From an uncultured Prevotella sp. (GTDB lineage: Bacteria; Bacteroidota; Bacteroidia; Bacteroidales; Bacteroidaceae), in contig CAKQXI010000014.1 of NCBI GenBank assembly GCA_934281565.1, positions 1 through 30,302 of the forward strand: 30,302 bases of DNA. Reading direction: 5' to 3'. The position numbers were made by a program, and so were the translations under genes. The notes beneath the pieces are model-generated. The model was not told where the DNA came from. It saw nothing but the letters and a program-made list of their open reading frames with translations, and did no database searches. This document shows positions 12,828 through 19,055 of this stretch, piece by piece (the stretch's first letter is position 1; each line of letters begins with the position of its first letter).

Positions 12828-13808
12828 TTATTGTTGCTCCAATAAATAATCCACCTTTGGCATATCAAGACGAGCCTTGCTTACGGTTCGCGGTACACTA
12901 CGCAACTCTAACGTACATTTGTCTGACGGATTGCTCGACAATTCATCATAGTCCACCACTACCCGGAATTGCTCTGGACTGATAGTACGGAAAAGACTGG
13001 CACCAATGGTAAACCGCACCGTAACCCTTGCAGGGAATGTACGAAGCACCATGCCGGGAGGCATATTGATAGCCGTAACTGGCACTTCCACCGTTTCTTC
13101 AGTAAGGACATCTGGATATACTGCCAACCTCACCGTATTAGGCACCATCTTCACACCTCGAATCTTTTGCAATCGCACATTGCAATGAATTGTATCCTGC
13201 AAGTTACGAAGGTTGAACGGCTCTATCTCAACGAACTTCAACTGATTAAGCTGCTGCTTATTGGCATAGACGGTAACCATTGCTGGAAGAAACTCGGTAT
13301 GGGCAAGGTAATAGCTCTTGCTCGTCGTTATCTTGCCTCGGAACACTATAGGAACTCGTTTGGAAGAACCGTAGGTGAAATAGAAATCAAATCTATCTGG
13401 CTTCAGCGACAGCAACTTGCTCGACCCATAAAGCTGGGCAAGCACTTGCTTTTGCACATCTGTCACAGGAACAAATCCACTGCCTTTATCTTCATCGGCG
13501 TATGTAGAAAACTTGAACGAGAGTGGATGGAAACGCCGTCCATATTCGTATGTGGCGAGCGTAAATCCCTTGTCCCTTACCACTACATGTACCGACTCTG
13601 GCAATTCACCAGTAACCACGGCATTACGAGGTGTTCCCACCAAGCGCACAGGTATATCAAATTCTCTCTCGTATGTCCCATTCAGTGTCATCATCAACCA
13701 AAAGCTACCACTAAGGGCAAGAAAGAACAAAAAAATCAGAAACTCCTTATTCAGCGAACTGAAGAGGAAGTTTCTGACGGTCTTGAATATGTTCTGCAAA
13801 CTATGCAT
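12828..13808 (-). CDS. YbbR/CdaR-like domain protein
   Basis: A 326-residue protein with one N-terminal membrane anchor (about residues 23-45, FLIFLFFLALSGSFWLMMTL) followed by extracytoplasmic beta-rich repeats of the YbbR type (for example YEREFDIPVRLVG and VEVPVTAINMPPGMVLRTFPARVTVRF). In Firmicutes the related CdaR regulates the c-di-AMP cyclase CdaA, but I see no cyclase gene here. The start is the ATG at 13808, which overlaps the last 8 nt of yajC and gives coupled translation. The longer reading from 13835 would extend further into yajC. Function in Bacteroidetes is not established. Confidence 0.82.
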   Translation of the reverse strand: MHSLQNIFKTVRNFLFSSLNKEFLIFLFFLALSGSFWLMMTLNGTYEREFDIPVRLVGTPRNAVVTGELPESVHVVVRDKGFTLATYEYGRRFHPLSFKFSTYADEDKGSGFVPVTDVQKQVLAQLYGSSKLLSLKPDRFDFYFTYGSSKRVPIVFRGKITTSKSYYLAHTEFLPAMVTVYANKQQLNQLKFVEIEPFNLRNLQDTIHCNVRLQKIRGVKMVPNTVRLAVYPDVLTEETVEVPVTAINMPPGMVLRTFPARVTVRFTIGASLFRTISPEQFRVVVDYDELSSNPSDKCTLELRSVPRTVSKARLDMPKVDYLLEQQ

Positions 13809-14118
13809 TAGGAGTCTGAGCAGTAGCGTCAGCAAACACGTAACCCTTGGCTACGGTAATAACTACACCACGAGCGATTTCTACATCAACGGTATTCTGC
13901 TCCACATTGATATGCTTTACAGTACCATAGACACCACCACCTGTAACAACCTTAGAACCTTCCTGCAAAGAGTTCTGGAACTTGCGGATTTCTTTCTGCT
14001 TCTTCTGTTGAGGACGAATCATGAAAAACCACATAATAGCGAAGATTGCCACCATCATGATGAGGAAGCTCATGCTGCCACCAGCTCCTTGTTGTGCTTG
14101 CAATAATAAACTTGTCAT
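13801..14118 (-). CDS. yajC: Preprotein translocase subunit YajC
   Basis: A 105-residue YajC, an accessory inner-membrane protein of the SecDF-YajC complex. A glutamine/glycine-rich start (LLLQAQQGAGGS) leads to one membrane segment (about residues 16-34, MSFLIMMVAIFAIMWFFMI), the hallmark RPQQKKQKE, and a small soluble domain with GSKVVTGGGVYGTVKHI. The start is the ATG at 14118. The upstream extension to 14283 runs into nusB and is rejected. The gene follows nusB by 43 nt, a common gene order in Bacteroidetes. Confidence 0.95.
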   Translation of the reverse strand: MTSLLLQAQQGAGGSMSFLIMMVAIFAIMWFFMIRPQQKKQKEIRKFQNSLQEGSKVVTGGGVYGTVKHINVEQNTVDVEIARGVVITVAKGYVFADATAQTPNA

Positions 14119-14161
14119 TTCTGTTCTATGTTTAATGATTGATAATTCTTCTTTTATAATG

Positions 14162-15130
14162 TTAGTGAGAATGTTCCTCACTGTGCTTGCCACCACCACG
14201 TTCTGGCAATTCCTTTGCCATAAGACTCTTGCTGATGAGGAAACGCCCGATGTTATCAAGCATACCATTGACATACTTACCACTACGAGATGTACTATAT
14301 TGCTTAGCCAGCTCTACATACTCGTTGATGGTAACAGTTGCTGGAATATTAGGGAATGTAAGGAACTCGGCAATAGCTATCTGCATGATGACAACATCCA
14401 TATAGGCAAGACGAGAGAAATCCCAGTTGCGAGAAGCCTCGCTCATATAATGCTGGAAACGGTCGGCATTGAGAATTGTCGAGCGGAACAGCTTACGTGC
14501 GAAATCACGGTCTTCCTCATCCTTATACTCTGGCAGAAGTTCTTGTGCTTCCTGAGTCTCTGGATCAAAACGCTTAATAGTCTTTATGACAAAAGTATCA
14601 ACCACTCCCTTGTCATCATTCCAATAAAGGCTCTTTTCTTCCAACAAGGCATCCAAGTCTTCATTGTCCATGACAAACTGCTTGTAAGCCTTGCGCCAGA
14701 ACTCACGATCTTGAGCATAACTATCTTCTTCAGAAGCCATGTACTCCGCATAAATCTCGCTATTTACGATGGCTGTATAGAGCTTACGCAAGAACTCAAC
14801 ATCCTCATTCCAAGTAGACTTCTTGGCGTTTACCCATTCCTCAAGCATGATATTCCCTTCCAATTGTACGGCAAAGCGATTATATGCGAAACGTTGTGAT
14901 GGCATTTCCGTACCCTCACGTTGAGCTCGCGCCACTTCAACATCATATCGCTTACGAGCCTCTTTGGTAACAGCCACTATGAGTTGCAGCAAATAGTTGT
15001 ACAAATCGTAAGCCTTTGAAAGACTGAACAACAACTCTTTCTCAGCATTATCCATATTACGATTGCCGTTTTGATAGTATGCGTAGGTTAACTGGACTAT
15101 CTTTCTTCTTATCAAATCCCTATTAATCAT
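14162..15130 (-). CDS. nusB: Transcription antitermination factor NusB, long Bacteroidetes form
   Basis: A 322-residue protein, about twice the length of E. coli NusB (139). The C-terminal part (about residues 195-310) carries the NusB fold: DRDFARKLFRSTI, then DRFQHYMSEASRNWDFSRLAYMDVVIMQIAIAEFLTFPNIPATVTINEYVELAKQYST and GKYVNGMLDNIGRFL. NusB with S10 binds boxA RNA and supports antitermination of rRNA operons. The long helical N-terminal extension is typical of Bacteroidetes NusB. The tail ERGGGKHSEEHSH has three histidines near its end and could bind metal, but that is a guess. It is the first gene of the minus-strand run down to 11784. Confidence 0.92.
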   Translation of the reverse strand: MINRDLIRRKIVQLTYAYYQNGNRNMDNAEKELLFSLSKAYDLYNYLLQLIVAVTKEARKRYDVEVARAQREGTEMPSQRFAYNRFAVQLEGNIMLEEWVNAKKSTWNEDVEFLRKLYTAIVNSEIYAEYMASEEDSYAQDREFWRKAYKQFVMDNEDLDALLEEKSLYWNDDKGVVDTFVIKTIKRFDPETQEAQELLPEYKDEEDRDFARKLFRSTILNADRFQHYMSEASRNWDFSRLAYMDVVIMQIAIAEFLTFPNIPATVTINEYVELAKQYSTSRSGKYVNGMLDNIGRFLISKSLMAKELPERGGGKHSEEHSH

Positions 15131-15175
15131 TCTCTAATAATTTAAAAAGGTTTAATACTCTAAATAATTACGAAT

Positions 15176-15207
15176 GCAAAAATACATATTTCTACTTAAA
15201 CCTGCAA
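15176..15207 (-). promoter_or_regulatory. Promoter of the nusB-yajC-ybbR-coaE run
   Basis: On the minus strand TATTTTTGC (15184-15176) matches the -7 consensus, with CTTG (15207-15204, one mismatch to TTTG) 19 nt upstream. It lies 45 nt before the nusB start codon. Confidence 0.6.
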
Positions 15208-15295
15208 GGAAAAAGAGATTTTTTTAGTATTTAGGGGAAACATTTCTAATTTTTTAAGGTAAATAAGTGAATTTCCGATATTTTTCAAAGATAAA

Positions 15296-15327
15296 TTTGC
15301 TCATTTCAAATAAAAGTATTATTTTTG
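15296..15327 (+). promoter_or_regulatory. Promoter of rplY
   Basis: TTTG (15296-15299) and TATTTTTG (15320-15327) are separated by exactly 20 nt, a full consensus match. The leader to the ATG at 15407 is about 70 nt. Confidence 0.8.
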
Positions 15328-15406
15328 CACCCGCTTTTTCAAAGCTAATCCGTGTGATGGCGAGTTAAGGCACAAATTATTAACAACTTAATTTAGAGTA
15401 ACACAA

Positions 15407-16021
15407 ATGAAAGAGATTAATGTAACAGGTCAGAAGCGTACAGACCTTGGAAAGAAAGCTTCTAAAGCATTGCGCAAAGAGGGCATGGTACCATGTAACT
15501 TGTATGGTGAGAAAGTAGGTGCCAATGGTGCTCCTGAGGCTTTGTCATTCGCAGTACCATTCAGCGAGTTGCGCAAGATTATCTACACTCCTCATGTATA
15601 TGTCATCAACCTCATCATCGATGGTGAGAGCCACACTGCTATCATGAAGGAAATCCAGTTCCACCCAACTACAGACGCTCCTTTGCACGTAGACTTCTAC
15701 GAGGTTAACGACCAGAAGCCTATCACAATCGGTATTCCTGTTAAGTTGGTAGGTCTTGCACAGGGTGTTCGCGATGGTGGTCGTATGAACCTTTCTATCC
15801 GCAAGATCAATGTTACAGCTCCTTACCAGCAGATTCCAGAGCACCTTGACATCGATGTTACTGCTTTGAAGATTGGTAAGAGTATCAAGGTTGGTGATCT
15901 CTCATTCGAGGGTCTTGAGCTTGCTACAAGCAAGGCTGTAGTAGTTTGCTCTATCAAGATGACACGTAACGCTCAGCTCGCTGCTGCACAAGCAACAGAC
16001 GAAGAAGCTGCTGCTGAGTAA
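15407..16021 (+). CDS. rplY: 50S ribosomal protein L25/CTC family
   Basis: A 204-residue long-form L25 (general stress protein CTC type), a 5S rRNA-binding protein of the large subunit. The N-terminal L25 domain (about residues 1-90) shows GQKRTDLGKKASKALRKEGMVPCNLYGEK and HTAIMKEIQFHPTTDAPLHVDFYEV. The C-terminal beta domain (about 95-185) shows ITIGIPVKLVGLAQGVRDGGRMNLSIRKINV and LDIDVTALKIGKSIKVGDL. The acidic, alanine-rich tail QATDEEAAAE is usual. Its codons are skewed to the preferred set, as expected of a highly expressed gene. It leads a short operon with pth and hslR. Confidence 0.97.
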   Translation: MKEINVTGQKRTDLGKKASKALRKEGMVPCNLYGEKVGANGAPEALSFAVPFSELRKIIYTPHVYVINLIIDGESHTAIMKEIQFHPTTDAPLHVDFYEVNDQKPITIGIPVKLVGLAQGVRDGGRMNLSIRKINVTAPYQQIPEHLDIDVTALKIGKSIKVGDLSFEGLELATSKAVVVCSIKMTRNAQLAAAQATDEEAAAE

Positions 16022-16068
16022 TCTTGCATAGGCAACCCGTTAGTTTTTGAACTTTTAGATTATTCAAA

Positions 16069-16641
16069 TTGGATAAATATTTGATTTGTGGTTTGGGTAA
16101 TCCTGGCGATGAATATGCAGGAACCAGACACAACACGGGATTTATGGTATTGGACGCTTTTGCAAAAGCGTCCAATATTCATTTTGAGGACAAACGCTAT
16201 GGTTTTGTAGCAGAGACTTCCATTAAAGGGCGCAAAGTTTTCCTACTCAAACCTACGACATTCATGAACCTCAGTGGTAATGCTGTGCGCTATTGGCTCA
16301 ACCAAGAGAAAATAGACCAAAAGCGTTTGTTGGTCATCAGTGATGAACTTGCCTTGCCTCTCGGTGCCTTTCGCTTGAAAGCCAACGGCAGCAATGGTGG
16401 GCACAATGGCTTGGGACATATCCAACAACTCATTGGTCAAGATTATGCTCGCTTACGCATGGGCATTGGCAATGACTATCCTCGTGGTGGACAAATAGAC
16501 TGGGTACTTGGCAAGTACAGCGAAGAGGACATGAAGCAGTTGCAACCAGCCATCGACCTCGGTGTGGAAATCATCAAGAGCTTCGTACTCCAAGGCATTG
16601 ACAACACAATGAACCAGTTTAATAAACTTGGGAAGAAGTGA
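16069..16641 (+). CDS. pth: Peptidyl-tRNA hydrolase
   Basis: A 190-residue Pth, which frees tRNA from peptidyl-tRNAs dropped by stalled ribosomes. Key features are LICGLGNPGDEYAGTRHN with Asn11 and catalytic His21, KPTTFMNLSG with Asn66, VISDELALPLG with Asp91, and NGSNGGHNGL. No in-frame ATG precedes the conserved core. The start is TTG at 16069, three codons before LICGLGNP, so initiation is non-ATG. It follows rplY by 47 nt and precedes hslR by 4 nt. Confidence 0.96.
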   Translation: MDKYLICGLGNPGDEYAGTRHNTGFMVLDAFAKASNIHFEDKRYGFVAETSIKGRKVFLLKPTTFMNLSGNAVRYWLNQEKIDQKRLLVISDELALPLGAFRLKANGSNGGHNGLGHIQQLIGQDYARLRMGIGNDYPRGGQIDWVLGKYSEEDMKQLQPAIDLGVEIIKSFVLQGIDNTMNQFNKLGKK

Positions 16642-16645
16642 TGAT

Positions 16646-17074
16646 ATGAAAGAAAGTGCAAGAATAGACAAATGGCTCTGGGCAGCCCGCATTTACAAGA
16701 CTCGTAGCATTGCTGCCGATGCTTGTAAGAATGGACGTATTACCATCGGTGGTGTCAATGTGAAACCATCACACATGATTAAACGGGGCGAAATCATCAG
16801 CGTAAAGAAATCGCCTATCACCTATTCTTATAAGGTGCTTGATTGTATAGAACAACGTGTAGGTGCCAAGTTGCTTTTCGGTGTATATGAGAATGTTACC
16901 GATCCGAAACAATATGAGCTTTTGGAAATGAGTCGCATCAGTGGGTTTGTTGACCGTGCCCGTGGTACAGGTAGACCTACCAAGAAAGAACGCCGTGCAT
17001 TGGATGCCTTTGTTGACCCAGCCATGCTTGGGTTTGACGAAGACGAAGATTGGAATACAGAGGAGGAAGAATGA
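16646..17074 (+). CDS. hslR: S4-domain RNA-binding protein, Hsp15-like
   Basis: A 142-residue protein with an N-terminal S4 domain (about residues 3-65: ARIDKWLWAARIYKTRSIAADACKNGRITIGGVNVKPSHMIKRGEII). The RAxGxGRPTKKERRALD segment (from about residue 103) is the C-terminal signature of the Hsp15/HslR family. Hsp15 binds 50S subunits carrying nascent chains and helps recycle them, which fits the neighbouring pth. The tail is very acidic (DEDEDWNTEEEE). The start is the ATG at 16646, 4 nt after the pth stop. A TTG at 16628 would overlap pth and is not needed. Confidence 0.9.
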   Translation: MKESARIDKWLWAARIYKTRSIAADACKNGRITIGGVNVKPSHMIKRGEIISVKKSPITYSYKVLDCIEQRVGAKLLFGVYENVTDPKQYELLEMSRISGFVDRARGTGRPTKKERRALDAFVDPAMLGFDEDEDWNTEEEE

Positions 17075-17119
17075 AATATATCATTGTTCCTCCCCCATTG
17101 TTATCAACATCTCTCTACT

Positions 17120-17239
17120 TTAAACATTATGTTCTTTTCGCTGTTTCATATTATCATAAACTATAAGTCCTAAGCCGAAAAAACATACTAAAAGTAAAGC
17201 TCCACAGATAATCATTGTATTAAACTCTTGTGTACTCAT
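17120..17239 (-). CDS. 39-residue single-pass membrane miniprotein
   Basis: A short open frame beginning MSTQEFNTMIICGALLLVCF. It has one clear hydrophobic segment (about residues 9-28) followed by a basic, polar end (YDNMKQRKEHNV), so the tail is probably cytoplasmic. It begins 2 nt after the stop codon of the 68-residue membrane protein upstream, and an AAAGGAAGA stretch before its ATG could be a ribosome-binding site. The spacing and shared hydrophobic character support it as a real gene of a two-gene operon. I do not recognise a family. Similarity to cbb3-oxidase CcoQ/YbgT-like miniproteins is only superficial. Confidence 0.65.
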   Translation of the reverse strand: MSTQEFNTMIICGALLLVCFFGLGLIVYDNMKQRKEHNV

Positions 17240-17241
17240 AA

Positions 17242-17448
17242 TTATCTTCCTTTCTTTTTATTTTCACCTTCATCATTACCAAACTTATGGACAAGCCAAA
17301 GTCCCATTCCTAATAAAGCTAACATGAGGATAACGACAACTATTATCGTTCCCTCAGAACTCATGTCGCCAAAGAAATTCGCAAACAACAATGCTGTAAG
17401 CATATACTTAGCTACATCTAGTAGCCATTTTCCTAATTCTAAACCCAT
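17242..17448 (-). CDS. 68-residue membrane protein, possibly DUF6722
   Basis: A small protein with an amphipathic start (MGLELGKWLLDVAKYMLTALLFANFFGDM), a strongly hydrophobic segment (about residues 34-54, TIIVVVILMLALLGMGLWLVH) and a charged tail (NDEGENKKKGR). The ELGKWLLDVAKYMLTALLxAxxFGDM pattern resembles small Bacteroidetes proteins listed as DUF6722, although this is from memory. Function is unknown. Two membrane helices with both ends outside or both inside are likely. It is the first gene of a pair with the 39-residue protein. Confidence 0.75.
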   Translation of the reverse strand: MGLELGKWLLDVAKYMLTALLFANFFGDMSSEGTIIVVVILMLALLGMGLWLVHKFGNDEGENKKKGR

Positions 17449-17476
17449 TTTCGATATATTTTAATATTAAACTGCT

Positions 17477-17485
17477 GCAAAAGTA
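17477..17485 (-). promoter_or_regulatory. -7 element of the membrane-miniprotein pair
   Basis: On the minus strand TACTTTTGC matches TAnnTTTG 28 nt before the ATG at 17448. The expected -33 position reads TCTG rather than TTTG. Confidence 0.5.
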
Positions 17486-17526
17486 CTATTTTTTGTGGAA
17501 ATAACAGATATTTTTACTTTAAAAAA

Positions 17527-17577
17527 CAAAATAAATCAAGAAAAATTTGCTATATGTTGAAATTTATATTACTTTTG
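17527..17577 (+). promoter_or_regulatory. Promoter and upstream element of OMP copy 1
   Basis: TTTG (17546-17549) and TACTTTTG (17570-17577) are 20 nt apart. The 23 nt ending in this TTTG (17527-17549, CAAAATAAATCAAGAAAAA then TTTG) recur at 18330-18352 with one change, at the same distance from the second OMP promoter. Confidence 0.8.
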
Positions 17578-17621
17578 TCCCTATAAAATTGGAAGTATTA
17601 ACAACTTAAAAATTAGAGATT

Positions 17622-18185
17622 ATGAAAAAGTTTTTAGTCATGGCAGCTATGGTGCTGTCTTCAGTAGGTGCTTTCGCACAGTATGAAGCTGGTGATATTA
17701 CTATCCAACCTAAGATTGGTTTGAACTGCTCTAACTTGACAGATTATTCTACCGATGGAGATACAGATTGGAAAGCTGGTCTCACTGTTGGAGTTGAAGG
17801 TGAGTATCATATCAAACATTGGTTGGGCATCAGTGCTGGTCTTATGTATTCTCAGCAAGGCACAAAGTTTGGAGAAACCAAACTGAATATGGACTATCTC
17901 AATGTACCAGTCCTTGCAAACTTCTATGTTACTAAAGGTCTTGCTCTGAAAGCTGGTGTACAACCAGGCTTCAAGGTAAGCAGCAAGACCAAACAAGGTG
18001 GAGTTTCTGTAGACAACAAGGGGGTTAAATCAACAGATTGGTCAATGCCTATCGGTATCTCTTATGAATATCTTGGTTTCTGCTTGGATGCTCGCTATAC
18101 CTTGGGCGTATCCGATGCTATCAAGAACATGGATGCCAAGAACCAAGTATTCTCTTTGACTCTCGGTTACAAGTTCAAGCTTTAA
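17622..18185 (+). CDS. Small outer-membrane beta-barrel protein, copy 1
   Basis: A 187-residue protein with a signal peptide (residues 1-19, MKKFLVMAAMVLSSVGAFA) and a PorT/OMP_b-brl-like barrel of about eight strands. Visible features are ITIQPKIGLNCSNLTD, AGLTVGVEGEYHI, LGISAGLMYSQQGTKF, LNVPVLANFYVTKGLALKAGVQPGFKVS, and the final strand VFSLTLGYKFKL. Function is unknown; such barrels often act as small pores or adhesins. It is a tandem paralog of the next gene, each with its own promoter and hairpin terminator. Confidence 0.85.
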   Translation: MKKFLVMAAMVLSSVGAFAQYEAGDITIQPKIGLNCSNLTDYSTDGDTDWKAGLTVGVEGEYHIKHWLGISAGLMYSQQGTKFGETKLNMDYLNVPVLANFYVTKGLALKAGVQPGFKVSSKTKQGGVSVDNKGVKSTDWSMPIGISYEYLGFCLDARYTLGVSDAIKNMDAKNQVFSLTLGYKFKL

Positions 18186-18220
18186 TCTAAAAGAGATTTC
18201 ATCAAACAATAAAATAACAT

Positions 18221-18258
18221 ACAGCCGTTCTTTATCGTAACAGTTAAAGAACGGCTGT
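18221..18258 (+). terminator. Intrinsic terminator after OMP copy 1
   Basis: ACAGCCGTTCTTTA (18221-18234) pairs perfectly with TAAAGAACGGCTGT (18245-18258), followed by TTCTTTTCCC. A 14-bp stem with a T-rich tail is a textbook intrinsic terminator. Confidence 0.9.
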
Positions 18259-18329
18259 TTCTTTTCCCTTGATATTTAGACATAACGACTACAAAAAGGA
18301 GAAAAACAATACATTTTACCACTAAAAAG

Positions 18330-18381
18330 CAAAATAAATCAAGAAAAGTTTGTGACATCATGAGAATTATAGTACTTTTGC
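18330..18381 (+). promoter_or_regulatory. Promoter and upstream element of OMP copy 2
   Basis: TTTG (18349-18352) and TACTTTTGC (18373-18381) are 20 nt apart, a full match. The 23-nt upstream element (18330-18352) is a near copy of that before OMP copy 1 (22 of 23 identical). Confidence 0.85.
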
Positions 18382-18434
18382 CCCGATAATCTTACGAATA
18401 GCATTAAAAGTATTAATCATTTAAAATAGAGTTT

Positions 18435-18959
18435 ATGAAGAAATTGTTAGTAATGGCAGTCATGATACTGTCCTCAGTAGGTGCCTTCGCACAATATTAC
18501 AGGGGCATAACCACTGTCCAGCCAAGAGTTGGTATGAATGTGTCTACCGTTGATTATGGCAACTGGAAAGTAGGAGTTGCCGCAGGTGTGGAATTCCAGC
18601 ATCAATTAAGTAAAAGTTTTGCCCTCTCTGAAGGCATCATGTATTCTACACAAGGCAACAAGAACAAGCATAAAAGATGGAACCCTGGATACATCAACGT
18701 TCCTGTAACCATTAGCTGCTACGTTGCACAGGGACTGGCATTGAAAGCTGGTGTACAGCCTGGTGTCATGGTCGTAAAGGATGGTGCAAAGGGAGAACAA
18801 ATTTTCGACTTCTCCATACCAGTAGGCTTTTCTTATGAATATGAAAACATTGTATTTGATGCTCGTTACAACATTGGCACGACCTATGTCTTCAAGCACA
18901 CAGACCACGGTTGCAACAATGTAATCCAGGTTACCGTTGGATATAAATTCCGTATCTAA
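18435..18959 (+). CDS. Small outer-membrane beta-barrel protein, copy 2
   Basis: A 174-residue paralog of copy 1 with signal peptide MKKLLVMAVMILSSVGAFA and the same barrel pattern: TTVQPRVGMNVSTV, VGVAAGVEFQH, ALSEGIMYSTQGNK, INVPVTISCYVAQGLALKAGVQPGVMV, FSIPVGFSYEYENIVFDARYNIG and the final strand IQVTVGYKFRI. It is about 13 residues shorter than copy 1. Signal peptide and barrel core are well conserved while other segments differ, consistent with divergence after tandem duplication that included the promoter. The function is not known. Confidence 0.85.
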   Translation: MKKLLVMAVMILSSVGAFAQYYRGITTVQPRVGMNVSTVDYGNWKVGVAAGVEFQHQLSKSFALSEGIMYSTQGNKNKHKRWNPGYINVPVTISCYVAQGLALKAGVQPGVMVVKDGAKGEQIFDFSIPVGFSYEYENIVFDARYNIGTTYVFKHTDHGCNNVIQVTVGYKFRI

Positions 18960-18987
18960 TCCAGATACTTCATCTATAAAAACAAAC

Positions 18988-19023
18988 ACAGCCGCCTCCA
19001 GCTATCTGCCAGAGAGCGGCTGT
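18988..19023. terminator. Hairpin terminator between OMP copy 2 and the large barrel gene
   Basis: ACAGCCGC (18988-18995) pairs with GCGGCTGT (19016-19023), with CTC/GAG extending the stem past a bulge, followed by TCTTTTG. It lies 29 nt after the OMP stop and 33 nt beyond the stop of the convergent 19056 gene, so it may serve both. Confidence 0.8.
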
Positions 19024-19055
19024 TCTTTTGTCATACCTATTGAAACTATATATTC

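Noticed and set aside
15328..15406. An autoregulatory RNA leader before rplY
   Set aside because: The leader shows only weak GTG/CAC pairing and no 5S-rRNA-like element that I could recognise.
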